Shown one piece after another: positions 45,633 to 56,335 of a stretch of DNA of 64,000 nt. Position numbers and translations under genes: made by a program. Location of the stretch: positions 3,891,001 through 3,955,000 of the forward strand of contig CM057135.1 in assembly GCA_029964075.1 (NCBI GenBank), in the 5' to 3' direction. The notes beneath the pieces were generated by a model. That model was not told the DNA's origin. It searched no databases and worked only from the letters and a program-made list of their open reading frames with translations. Source of the stretch: Patiria pectinifera. Its lineage: Eukaryota > Echinodermata > Asteroidea > Valvatida > Asterinidae. The stretch's first letter is position 1. Every line of letters begins with the position of its first letter.

Positions 45633-46087
45633 TTAACCGTAAAGGGGCCGGGGGGGGGCGGAATCCGCCCCCCCCCCTCAACATTTTCCGTGATAGCCTC
45701 TAAAAAAAAATTTTTCGCGACCCGAGCTGTTATGACTTTTTAGCCTCGAGCTTTGCGCATCTTTTGATACCAAAAACATAAAAATCGGACCACGGGTTGC
45801 CGCGTAGCGAAAAATTTTCCGGCGCTACGCGCCGTGAAAACTGAATTTTCGCACATACGTCGTGTACACAGAGCAGAATTGCCATTCGTACATTAGAATA
45901 ATTAATTAGCCATAATTCCAAAACCCTTTGACCTATAGTCATGAAATTTCTTGGGTATGTTTAGGAAGAGTTGCTCTATGCATGTGCCGAGTTTCAAAAT
46001 TTTTCGTCACTCGATGGCCGAGATCTTAGGGGGGGGGCCGGAATCCGGCTGAGAAATGGCAAAATAACCCGGCCCCTTTAGGGTTAA
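45633..46087. mobile_element. piggyBac-like MITE flanked by TTAA
   Basis: Both ends read TTAA then CC(G/C)TAAAGGGGCCGGG, inverted, with 19 of 20 positions matching (45633-45652 and 46068-46087). TTAA duplication and CC(C/G)T ends are hallmarks of piggyBac-type elements. The 455-bp interior has inverted GGAATCCG motifs and no transposase. A relic of the family lies near 22.3 kb. Confidence 0.88.
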
Positions 46088-46089
46088 CT

Positions 46090-47789
46090 TTTGTGAAATT
46101 GCAGTGCCGTGACGTCAACAAATTTGAATTTGCATTCGCAGATAATGATCCGGCCTTTATATGTACTGCGTTGTGCAAACAACATCATCACCATTTGTTG
46201 TTGCCATGTTAAACACGGTTATTTAAAGTCATGCCACAGATACCATGCCAAAGACAGCAACCAAAGATTATCTAAAATTTACTACATGTAAACATTGCTT
46301 CATGTACATAATCGTGATTAGTGACACTATGCCAAAACTGTGGTTATTGTTATCATCTTCACTTCACTGTAAATTGTTTAAATTCAACCTGTTACTACCA
46401 GATTTTAGCAGTTTTTAGATTGTAGGAGAGTTGATGATATTTTTGCTTTTGATTTTTGTTGACGTTTATTTCTTATCCAAAGACAGATGTTGTCAGTGAA
46501 AGACATGTATGCCAAAACTCATTTTTTAAAAATGTTTTCCCTTCCTTATGCAAGCTGATTTTTATTCTGGCTGGAAACATGGGTATTATTAACACATGTA
46601 TTTGCAATTTGTGATGTGAGATGTCATGAAAAGAAGTTAACTGAGTTTTCCATAAGTGTTTCAAAGCAAGGATGTGATGGTGTAACAATATTATACAAAA
46701 CTGATCTAGTATGTTAATGCTTGCAAGTACATGTACACGTAAGTTTGTTTATTTTTCTTTTTTTTATTATAATAATCTTTGGACAATAATTAAAAATCTA
46801 TTTAAAAAATAACAGTAAAGTGTCCTGGTCAAGACAAACGTTTGTAGAAACTGTCATCAAAGATGAGTCAGCCCAATTAAAAATTAAAATTTAGAATAAA
46901 AAAAAATACAACAGGCATTTTATATGAAAATATACAGTTCTTATATAAAACAGTTCATAACATAAATTCAAAGTTTATAGGATTTTTATAAGTTGTGTTT
47001 TGAAAATGGTCTTCAATAAATACAGAAAACAAATATCCCTAAATAACTTTAACTTTGTCACATGTACATTTTTTATATTTTAGATTTTATTATTTGATAA
47101 AGGGGATACAGTTTTGAAGGGAAAAAAACGTCTATAAGTGTTAACTTACATTGGCCCTGGACACATTTAAAAATTTCCGAAGGGTTCTAAATCGACAACA
47201 AAATAGTTCAAAACCTACCATAAGTCCCTGCACAAAATTCCACGTGCGTATTGTAACATGGATACATGAACTACACGTTAGTATGAAATCTTTCGCGATG
47301 ACGTCATTTTTGGCCAATGAGGGCACGGGAAAACGACGCACTGTCATGGCTGGATGTTTCGTTGTTGGGTTTTTGAAGATCGTTAGAATTTTCTGCGCCC
47401 TGTCTAGACTAGCTAAAGATCAAAGCGAAATCGACAATTTTTGGATAAAATATAGCATTATCTCTGACGTTGGTGTGAAATTGAGCTGTGGCCGCTGTCA
47501 GAAGATGGAGAATACCGTCGTTTTTTGAAGGCCAATTCCTTGAGATTGGAAGGTTTTTTTCCGTTACAAATTTCTCCCTCTAAATTTCACGTAATTTCTA
47601 ATCTGAATTGATAATATAACAGAATGGTTCTCTATCTAAAAGAAAATATACATAATATTGATAGTTGACAAATAAAATGGATATTTCGGACCAAATTCCA
47701 TGCGTCGTCGACAGCTCATTAAGTATTCAAAACGAGGTCACGCACCGGAATGCCATGCATACAGCGCACATAAAATGAACAGCTTTTCA
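46090..47789. other. Gene-free AT-rich stretch
   Basis: No gene is supported. 47230-47520 shows the partial direct similarity to 44400-44760 noted above. Confidence 0.5.
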
Positions 47790-47809
47790 GTGCGCTGCGG
47801 ACTGACTGC
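47790..47809 (-). repeat. 20-bp inverted repeat, right
   Basis: Perfect complement of 44301-44320. Weaker similarity (TTTATGTGC) continues inward. Confidence 0.6.
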
Positions 47810-48099
47810 GAGTCCACTTCAAAGTAACTCAATGACAGCTTGATTCGCTATGCATTTCTTACTGCAGACTCATACACAGAATCGAAAAATTTATTTATTT
47901 ATTCATTCTCTGAAATTCTTGGAGATTGAAAATCTGTACTTCCAAAATTGGAGCCGAATTTAAGTTCAGGGGCAAGTTTGGATTTGTGGCCAATGCTGAT
48001 TTGCTTTGAAATTACTACACAAGAAGGGGTGGGCACTTAGTAATTTTGGGGCTAATTATCCTTACTCGCAGCTGAGAAGCTTAATTGTCAAGGATGCAG

Positions 48100-49740
48100 C
48101 TAGAGCGTAGTCAAGCCGAAGGCCTGTAATTGGTTCAAGGACCAACTAACTACATGTAATGTCAATTTTTGTCCTAGTATAGAAGTCATACCTTCATCAG
48201 ATTTTAGCTCCACATCCTTCAGGCTTTTCCCAGCTAGCCCTTGTCGATCTCCGCTTTCCATCTTAAGGAGTACTTTTGACACCTTCGCTTCCTGAAGTGT
48301 GGGCTCTGGGAGGCGATAGTACTCCCGGTGGGTCCGTACATCATGTCCAAGAAAGCTTGCAAGCAAGTCAAGCTTATTATCCTGTTAGTTCATAATTTGC
48401 AAAACCGTGGCAATGTGCTTTCGGAGTCTGGTTGAGCATAGAAATTCTGGACTATTTGCTTGCACTTTGAAGCATGATCACGGAGTGAGTCTGTTCCCCG
48501 GAGATGTCCCATACCTCCCGGACTCCCAAACAGGTAGACGTTGTTGCCATCAAGGCCTGCCTCATTTCTCCTTTTTATCAGACTGTCAAGAGCTGCCTTC
48601 ATCTTCAAAGTGAAAAGCACCAAAACGTCCGGGAACGCTTTCCATTTATCTCCACCCTCCAGAGCACTATACATAGTACCTTCTCCATTGCAGACATGGC
48701 TCACACTGGCACATTTGCTGTAGTCATCCACTGTCAGGTTCGAGACCTCTCCAGGACGTTTACGGTTGAACACATTGACTTGCGTCAGTAGGACCTCGGC
48801 TAACTTTACCCAGGCTTTCTGTATTCCGATCTCGGACTTCTGTAGCTTTTCATGGTTCGTCTTTGCCTCGTCGTGAAGATATCTTGATAGTTTTACAACA
48901 TCTTCGTTAATGGGAGCAGCTTAGGGTTGTTACGTTTGGCTTCCTCCAAGGTTTTTAGTGCATGGTGGCTCACCTCACCCTCCCAATGCAAGCTATATAA
49001 TGCTACAACAGCTTTGCACTTCTTCTCCAAAACTTCATCACCACACATAGTGCGTCTCCTCTTAGAATCTCAGTACACGCCTTCAGATTGTGTCCTATTG
49101 TAAGGGCCAGGCCTGGAGTTGTGTAGAGATTACTTCCTTCACTGAATCCAGCAGCTCGTCTTGTTGCCTCGATGACTTCATTGAATTTCTGTGGACATAT
49201 GAGGTCTGTCATTGCAGCTTTTGGCTGTTCTGTTAGAATTGTATACTCCAACACCATTCCATTCGTGCCACTTCGCGTAACCACTGCCTTATATATCCTT
49301 CCTGGTCTTTTGTATGCCCATGCTTCAGAGTCAGTTTTTCTCCAAAAGACTTCATAAGTCGGTCGGACCTGACAAGCCTTGCTATGTTGTCATTATTCAT
49401 GGTGGCTAGAATTTCGTGCGTTCTCTTACATCTGTGTTTCCACAAGTCACTCTTAGCAAAATAGCCGTAGCAACTGGGGCAAGGCAAATAGTCATGAGCA
49501 TTTACCATGAATGATGGCCGATTCACAACTATAAGCGTGCCTTTTCCTTCCTCCAGAAAATTAGCATCCCATGGTTTCTCATTAGTGTGAGGTGCTTTGC
49601 ACGTTGCATTGGGTATTTCGTTGCAAGCCACTGCTCAACCTGTGGTTCTTCTTTGTGCTCTGGAGTAGTTAAATGACGTGGCAACTTCTTTTGCGGCTTC
49701 AGACAGAACGGATACAACTTTGGCTTATCCCACCTGTGTC
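48100..49740 (-). pseudogene. Tyrosine-recombinase-like protein, truncated and frameshifted
   Basis: In order: N-terminal zinc-like CLKPQKKLPRHL (49740-49690); CPSCYGYFAKSDLWKHRCKRTH (49480-49420), a CX2C...HX3-4C finger; a helical middle (LTLKHGHTKDQ, GFSEGSNLYTTPGLALTIGH); FNRKRPGEVSNLTVDDY (48770-48720); the catalytic-box-like RLRKHIATVLQ near 48420, reached by a frameshift; a TAA near 48380; then LLASFLGHDVRTHREYYRLP, with LGH and the Tyr position. The LRxHxAT and LGH...Y pattern is that of tyrosine recombinases. Similar zinc-finger-plus-recombinase proteins are widespread and uncharacterised in fish and invertebrates, and a Crypton-like origin is possible. Frame breaks make it a pseudogene. 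Confidence 0.7.
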
Positions 49741-51916
49741 TACAGGTTGTCTGGGTGTGGTTCCAACATCTCATGTCCGACAATATGGCCGAGGAAATCG
49801 ACCTTGTCGCAACCGAAGAAGCATTTCGATGGCTTCACTGTGAGGTTTCCTTGTCGTAGCCGCTTCAGGAGTTCCTTCAGTATTATCATGTGCTCCTCCC
49901 AAGACGTTGTATGCACGAGGATGTCGTCGATGAAGTTGTGAGTGTGAAGCATACCCTGCAGTAAATTCCGCATAAGTCGGCTGAATGTAGTAGGAGCATT
50001 CACTAACCCGAAGGGCATCACCCTAAGCTGGTACAGGCCCGTTGGTGCGATGAAAGCAGTCTTTTCTTTAACATCTTGCTTCAGGGGAATCTGCAAGTAG
50101 CCCTTACTCAAATCTAGCTTGCTGAAGTAGACATCATTGGCCAGTGAAACAAAGATCTCCTCAGAATTTGGCATGGGTTCCGCGTCGAATATCGTCACTC
50201 GATTCAGCTTCCTAAAATCGACGCAGAAGCGGTTCGTGCCGTCTTTTTTTTCACTAACACTATAGGCGAAGCGGTGTTCCGCATGGCATGCGGAAGAGAG
50301 TTCTACCCGGTAGGTCAGTAAGAACATCACCAAAGTTACCCAATGCAATGATTCTTTTGCCTCAAGTACGGGTAGAGGAATATCACTACTCTTCAGATGG
50401 TCAATGTCATCGTCATCATAGATTGTCGCGGTGCAGACGGTGACAAAAGCACACATGTTGCGAACATCATCGTCTTCAGTCACTTCATAGGCTTCTACCA
50501 GGCAATTACTCTGTTCCTTTCGTTCAATGTACTGCTTTAGCAGATTGGCATGGTAGGTCTTGCATCTGCCATTCATGTCAATCTTGTAGTCGTTGCAACT
50601 CGGTTTCTCTACATCAGTGAATGGCCCCGTCCACTGAAGCAAGAGCTTATTACGGTCAGTCGGTAGCAGCAGCAGTACCTTACTTCCCACCTTGAAGGTT
50701 CTATCCTTACTCTTGGCGTCGTAGTACTTCTTGTATCTTCCTGCTGACTTCATAAGTTCTGTATGGGCCATTTTACACGTGTCCTCAAGTCGTTGACGAA
50801 GATCTATTACATAGTGATATGTGTTCTTTACCTCGCTGTAAACACTCGGCCGTCCCAGTCCACATTTCCTGCAGAATTGCCATTGGACCTCTCACAGTCC
50901 GGCCATATAAAAGCTCGAAGGGTGAAAATCCCAGAGATTCCTGCGGTGCTTCACGGTAGGCAAAAAGGAGGGCTGAGATATACCGGTCCCAGTCGCGTGG
51001 TCTCTCAGCACACATCCTCTTCAGCATAGACTTCATAGTGCCATTAAATTTTTCAACTAATCCGTTGCAGGCTGGGTGGTACGGTGTTGTTCTCAGCTGT
51101 CGCATTGAGAGAAGGCGACTGATCTCTCTCATCACGTCTGATGTAAATTGTGCCCCCTGATCCGTCAGAATTTCTCGAGGAAATCCTTCTCTTGTAAAAA
51201 TCTCCGTAAGCGCCTCTGCGACTCTGGTCGTTTCTATGGAACGAAGAGGTACCGCTTCGGGGTAGCGAAATCCACAAGAGTGAGGATAAACCTGTTGCCT
51301 TTCTCTGTTGCAGGATGGATGGGGCCGACGATGTCAACAGCAACTCGTTGGAATGGCGTTTCTATGAGTGGCATCGTCCCAAGTGGTGTCTTGCCAACTT
51401 TCCCCTTTGGTACCGTACGCTGACATACGTCGTACGATCGACAGAACCTTATGATGTCTGCGTTGATTCCGGGCCAGAAGAAACTAGTCAGCACTTTATC
51501 AGTTGTCCTCCGTGCGCCTTGATGTCTTCCCAATATACCTTCATGCGCCAACTTCATAACATGGTTTCGATACTGCCTTGGGACCACAAGTTGTCGAATC
51601 GCGTTCTCATGTTGCACTCCAGGGGACTGAAATTCACGGAAAAGGAATCCATCTTGGCAAACAAAGCGAGAAGTACGACCACTTGCTCCTATCCTCTCTT
51701 GTCCCATGACATCTCTCTTGCCTTACGAAAGGTTTGGTCAGTTACCTGCGCATGTTTGATGTCTTCACTTGTAATATCAGAAATTTTCGTCGGAGTCTTC
51801 AAAGGGCGAAGGGGTTTATCTTCCTTCAACTTTTGTGAGCGCGTTTGGACTGCACGCGTCTGCACACTGGTATCGTCACGCAGATTCGTCGTACCTGACC
51901 AAGTAGGGTCTGGATT
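49740..51916 (-). pseudogene. Gypsy 2 integrase followed by reverse transcriptase
   Basis: 51890-51710 carries a linker (TRAVQTRSQKL). 51707-51234 has the zinc-binding HEGILGRHQGARRT...CQRTVPKG region and core start VAVDIVGPI. 51135-50785 has TTPYHPACNGLVEKFNGTMK (Glu), AYREAPQESLGFSPFELLYG. 50771-49740 then has the integrase C-terminal FKVGSKVLLLLP and TYHANLLKQY, followed in the same frame by RT: FCVDFRKLNRVTIFDAEPMP, FSKLDLSKGYLQIPL (Asp), VMPFGLVNAPTTFSRL, NFIDDILVHT (DD) and FLGHIVG. At the joint the RT entry region (near 50300) is frame-damaged. There is no RNase H. Confidence 0.87.
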
Positions 51917-52230
51917 TAGTCCTTGGGACGAGGCCTTTTTTTCGCTCGTTACGCGATCTGGGTTTCCGATTTTTTCTAGTATTTCTCATTCCATTGATCA
52001 AAAATAGAAAGCGCTAACAAACTACGTTCCCGCATTCGTGGGTGGTTTGGGACTTCACAAATGAATTTTAATTAACATCAAATTCGAGGCTACAGCCAAA
52101 AAATCGTTAGACAAATATAACGCCCGAGAGAGGATAAAAATCAACCAATAACGTGCAAGGTTTGTGTTGCGTCGCCAAAGAACCAATCAAATTGCACGTT
52201 CTATATACGTCGACAAGAGGCGAGTCCAAC

Positions 52231-54764
52231 ATGGCGTCGTCCATGTCGTCGGAAGGAAGTACCGAGTCCGAGACCGCAGCGGAGACAGGTGAAGAAAATG
52301 CTCCAAAATCATCAGTTCAGTGTCTCATGCACTTTCCGACTGGAAAGGGTGAAGTGCAGTTATTTACGGAGCACAGCTGGTCACGTTTCCTTGAGTATAC
52401 CGACGTCTGGAAGGCCTTCACAAAAGGACTGCAAGCCGAGATAGCAAGGGCCAGGGCCAAGGCAGTTCATCGCCAAAACATGCGCCACGTCAGCCGGCGC
52501 AAGTGTTGCTACGGATCAGCATGATCAGCCCGTCACCCTCAGTATGCGGTTGCAATCTCACGATCCTAGAGAATGCCGATCATCATCGGTGAGATACAAA
52601 TCATACACTTCCCTTCACTTCGAGATTGTGTAATATCTAGTATTAACCTACCATCATGTCCATGACCAGATGACTTGACTATATTTTATGATCATGGTGA
52701 TCGAGATAAAATAAGGGCAAGGGCATTAAGGGGGTGGGCTCTGAACATTCATGGCATAGGGGGGCCTGAATGCAGTACATGTAGATTTGTATGCCTTCCT
52801 AAAACTACTTAAATGCAGTCAATGATTGTGTATAGACGTTAGTCAACATGTTCTGATGTTAGTGCCTTGCAATTGTGTAGTCATGGTAGGCCTATTGGTC
52901 ATGTTGGTAATATGTAAATGTAAACCTCAACTTTTTTTCTGTATAGGTCATGCTACAATCTGTACACTGACAAGTCCAAGGTGAAGAGAGCAGTTCAAGC
53001 CCAGCAAAAAGAGAAGTCTAAAGTTGCAGGTAGATTTTATTTGTATAGAAACTGTTGCTTCCATTTCTATTCATTAACAAATTTGGTAACCTTCATAAAA
53101 AAAACACTGCAGGGAGATGATGGTGTGATAAACTTATACAAGTATATTTGTGAGGTGCTGTTGATAATCTCCCTGAATGTCAGACCAGTCGACCGTTGAG
53201 ACTACTCGACCCCGGGACAAGTTGACCGTTGAGACAAGTCGACCGTTGAGACAGGTCGACAGTTGAGACAACTCGACTCGGGACAACTCGACCGTTGAGA
53301 CTGCTCGGCTTAATGGAAATGAATACACGTGGAGCAGAAAAAGTTGCACAAATCTGTGGCAAGACCTATCACGGGTGCGGCGCAGGCATACTCGATGTAC
53401 AGAGGGTGTCGCGTCGGGCCGGTGCACCCCGCCCGCCCGCGAGGACCGGGCCGGGCCCGGCACGCGGGCACGTCGACCGGCGCGGCAAATGGGCGTACAG
53501 GCCCGGCAAAAACGATGCCACCGTGCACGGTACGGCCACGTTGACTGGGGATGCGCGCACGTGGCCTTGGGAAAAACGAACGATGTGCACGGACAATCAC
53601 GCTGCGCTATATCGCCCCTGTTATGCAAAAAAAAACCACCTCATGTGTCATCACTCCCAAACGGCGATCAGCCGCCGTCAAAATCCCCGGTACTATCCCC
53701 GAAACTAGGCCCAAAACTTGCGAGGCGACATGTCTCAACGGTCCACTTGTCTTTCCATTTATCGCACAGTTGGTGCAGTTGTCTCAACGGTCGACTTGTC
53801 CCGAGTCGAGTTGTCTCAACGGTCGACTTGTCTGACCCCCATCTCCCTCCCCCCAGTATTTATCTGATGTTCGTAACTAAGTTACACTGGAAAACTGTTG
53901 TCATATAGTTCAGTTCACCCAGTGTCCATGTGAAATGTATTTTGTTTATGAAAAGACAGTCCAAAGAGTTTAATGTATCTTTTGAAACTTTTACTTTTAG
54001 CTTTAAAAACGCAATGTACATGTAACGTAGGGAGAAAAGGGAGTCCACCTGGGCTAGTATACCATCCACAAATATATACATTGCCATGTACATGCACATG
54101 TGTATACCAGTATTAGGCCCAAGAACTGATAACTTTCTTTCCATTTATTTGTAATTTGGAAGAAGGGGAAGGTTTTAATGTATACTGTTGTTTACCCTCC
54201 CCATCCGACACCGCCCCCCCCCCCAAAGATAATCTCACAAATTTATGGAAGAAACATGACATATACCCTCCTGATTTTGTTTATTTGAGAGCAACACAAC
54301 ACATTAAAAAAATGGCCTTATTTCAATAAATACAACCAAATAAATGTTAATTACATGTAAACAGTTGAATAAGATTGTATTTTCTGTTTCTCTACTGTAT
54401 TCTAGAAACTGAAACAGCCAAAAAGGTTCCCCCCCCCCCTGTGAAAACGAGAAGACTCCGTTCAGCCACGCAAACGGTTTCCAAGACTGCAGCAAGATCA
54501 CAACATGTTTTTCCCAAACAGTGCATCCTTTGCAGGAAGGAGAAGTGTGTGACCTGCCGAGTCACAAGGAAGAGGAGGCAAGAACCCCTGGTCACATGTA
54601 CTACCCTACAGGCTGAAAGATTGCTACAGGCGGCGGAAAACAACAATGAAGAACTTCTTATGCACATTGTCAAATCCAAAATGGATGTGCTCAGAATTGT
54701 TTCGGTGCATTTGTGTAATTGCTCTTATTGTTTCTTGTATTTGACACTTATACATGTACTGTAA
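52231..54764 (+). CDS. Putative spliced gene of unknown function with CX2CX4CX2C motif (three exons seen)
   Basis: Exon 1 from ATG 52231 (MASSMSSEGSTES..., HFPTGKGEVQLFTEHSWSRFLEYTDVW) has a phase-compatible but weak donor at 52503. Exon 2, 52947-53029, begins after CTTTTTTTCTGTATAG and ends CAG/GTAGAT; it reads SCYNLYTDKSKVKRAVQAQQ. Exon 3 starts at 54406 after TTCTAG and reads ETETAKKVPPPP, then CILCRKEKCVTC, EPLVTCTTLQAERLLQAAE. Exon 2 ends in phase 1 and exon 3 resumes in the matching phase. Similar Cys-rich proteins are common and uncharacterised in marine invertebrates; they usually continue with a further Cys/His block, which I do not find. Function unknown. It may be a captured gene fragment or the element's own gene. 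Confidence 0.5.
53185..53838. mobile_element. GC-rich MITE with inverted arrays of GTCGACCGTTGAGAC
   Basis: The left end (53188-53310) has six to seven 15-17 bp units of TCGACCGTTGAGACAAG or variants. The right end (53728-53832) has the same units inverted (TTGTCTCAACGGTCGAC). The core is strongly GC-rich (53370-53600). It sits inside intron 2 of the putative gene, so it is a later insertion. Confidence 0.8.
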
Positions 54765-55915
54765 TTGCAGAAATTCAACTGAGGAAGTGCCATTGCATTG
54801 GTGTGGTCAGAATAATTGATATCTGTGAAAACACATTTGTGTTTGTTTACAAACTAGCATTTAGAAAACTTATTTTTGTTTTAATTTCTTTTTCATGAAG
54901 GCTGTTAACCAAATTGGCAAAAAGATACATGTAACACTGCATAAGGTGTGTTTGAAGTTGTATTAAAGCCTTATGAATGTTTGATGTGGTGTATATTGGG
55001 ATTTGGGAAATGGATAGGGCCAAAAAGGAAATAATTGGTTGTATCGTCGTTTAAAACAAAAGTTAAATAAACAAATGTATACTAGATGGTTTTGAATCCA
55101 AGTTTTTACTTAAAGTGGAATGCCTGCACACCTTAAACAACTTTTGTAAAGTTATCTGCTACTGGAAGCTGCTCTTTTGGGGCTCTTTCTTCTGGGGAGG
55201 ATCTTTGTCATTTAATCTGGAATACATGAACTCATCCTGTTTGAGGTACCTGCCGTCTTTACTCAAAATGTTCATTCAAGAAAACAACACTAACTGATTA
55301 AGATTTTTCCATCTGTGTATTTCTTTTGGCTGAATGCAGTATGTCATGTACAGCACATCAAAGTTGGAATAAAAAAGTTATTGAAACAGTATTTGGATCG
55401 TATTTGTTATTTATTGTTTCAAATCGTTCTTATCAAATTTAATCTAAATTTAAATCAATTTAAGTATGACACCTGCCCCATATTAATGATGATCATGCAT
55501 TTCAGCTAACTAGCAGCCATTTAGAGAAGATTGACTGATTTGCAGTTTTTGTGGGATATCATAACGAAGTAGCTTGCAAGTTCTGGGGCTCATGGGTTTT
55601 ACACATTCTTTCATAAAGGCTTGTCATTTACAAGATATTTTACAATATAAGGAACTCCCTGGTTATTTTAAATTGAAATTAATTGTAATAAGCATCTTGC
55701 TTTAGAAATAATTACAAATAAAAAGGCTAGAATCTAACATTAAACAAATGTTCAGCAAGACGGGCGAACCCGCCTCGCGCGCGCATGCATTGCGTGTAAA
55801 ATGTATATTTGCTGTGTCAAAAGAGGGCGCCATTTCTTCCTTTTTTCTCATGCACAATTCGTGCGTGTTTTTGTCGTAGAATTTCTCATTCCCAAACAAA
55901 TCGTGGACCGGGGAA
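54765..55915. other. Gene-free right part of the insert
   Basis: AT-rich. No exon continuing the upstream gene was recognised. Confidence 0.5.
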
Positions 55916-56032
55916 CAACGCTTTTCTGATATGGTACACCATAATCTACATATCTGGCAAGTTTTATAAAATTCGGTGAACCAGATCGCCTATCTCGAAA
56001 ACTAAAGCGTTTTCGGGCTCTCGTCCCACGGA

Positions 56033-56335
56033 CTAGTTGTATGGTGCCCGTGCCTGGGAGATGTTCCCTATGACAAGGTCATAAAGCGGCGTCTTCATAC
56101 ACAAGGCTTCAAATGTACCCACGAAGTATGGAGTGTTGACCTTGATGATGGCAGTAACAAGCTTACGAATGGTACCGTCGATCATCATGCAAGGCTTGGA
56201 GACACCAATCTTCTCTTCAGGAGATACAAGACTCTCTCTAACCACACCGCTACATCCACTGTCTCGTAGCACTCGGACTTCATGGGGTCCTACCCGGCCC
56301 TTGCAGACAGGCATACCATGATTACGGTTTACCAT
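56033..56335 (-). pseudogene. Gypsy 2 aspartic protease
   Basis: The frame has the catalytic motif VLRDSGCSGVV at about residues 22-32 (D-S-G type), then a flap-like and hydrophobic region ending YDLVIGNI. The latter corresponds to the ILG-type strand of retroelement proteases. It stops at the edge of the 4.1-kb insert. It is joined to Gag through a linker (56336-56684). Confidence 0.8.

Larger units (their letters stand above)
51917..56035. mobile_element. 4.1-kb inverted-repeat insert carrying a spliced gene
   Basis: It starts TAGTCCTTGGGACGAG at 51917 and ends with the complement of TAGTCCGTGGGACGAG at 56035. A second matched block follows about 40 nt inside (GCGATCTGG-TT---CCGA). It interrupts the Gypsy 2 protease-integrase junction. 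TA at both ends may be the target duplication. No transposase was recognised inside. It carries the plus-strand exons at 52231-54680 and a nested GC-rich MITE. Confidence 0.75.

Noticed and set aside
51315-52007. 230-codon plus-strand ORF
   Set aside because: It is the antisense shadow of the Gypsy 2 integrase region, whose conserved motifs lie on the minus strand.
53310-53908. Arg/Pro-rich ORFs of 96-177 codons on both strands
   Set aside because: High GC of the nested MITE lowers stop frequency. The predicted proteins are composition-driven and have no domains.
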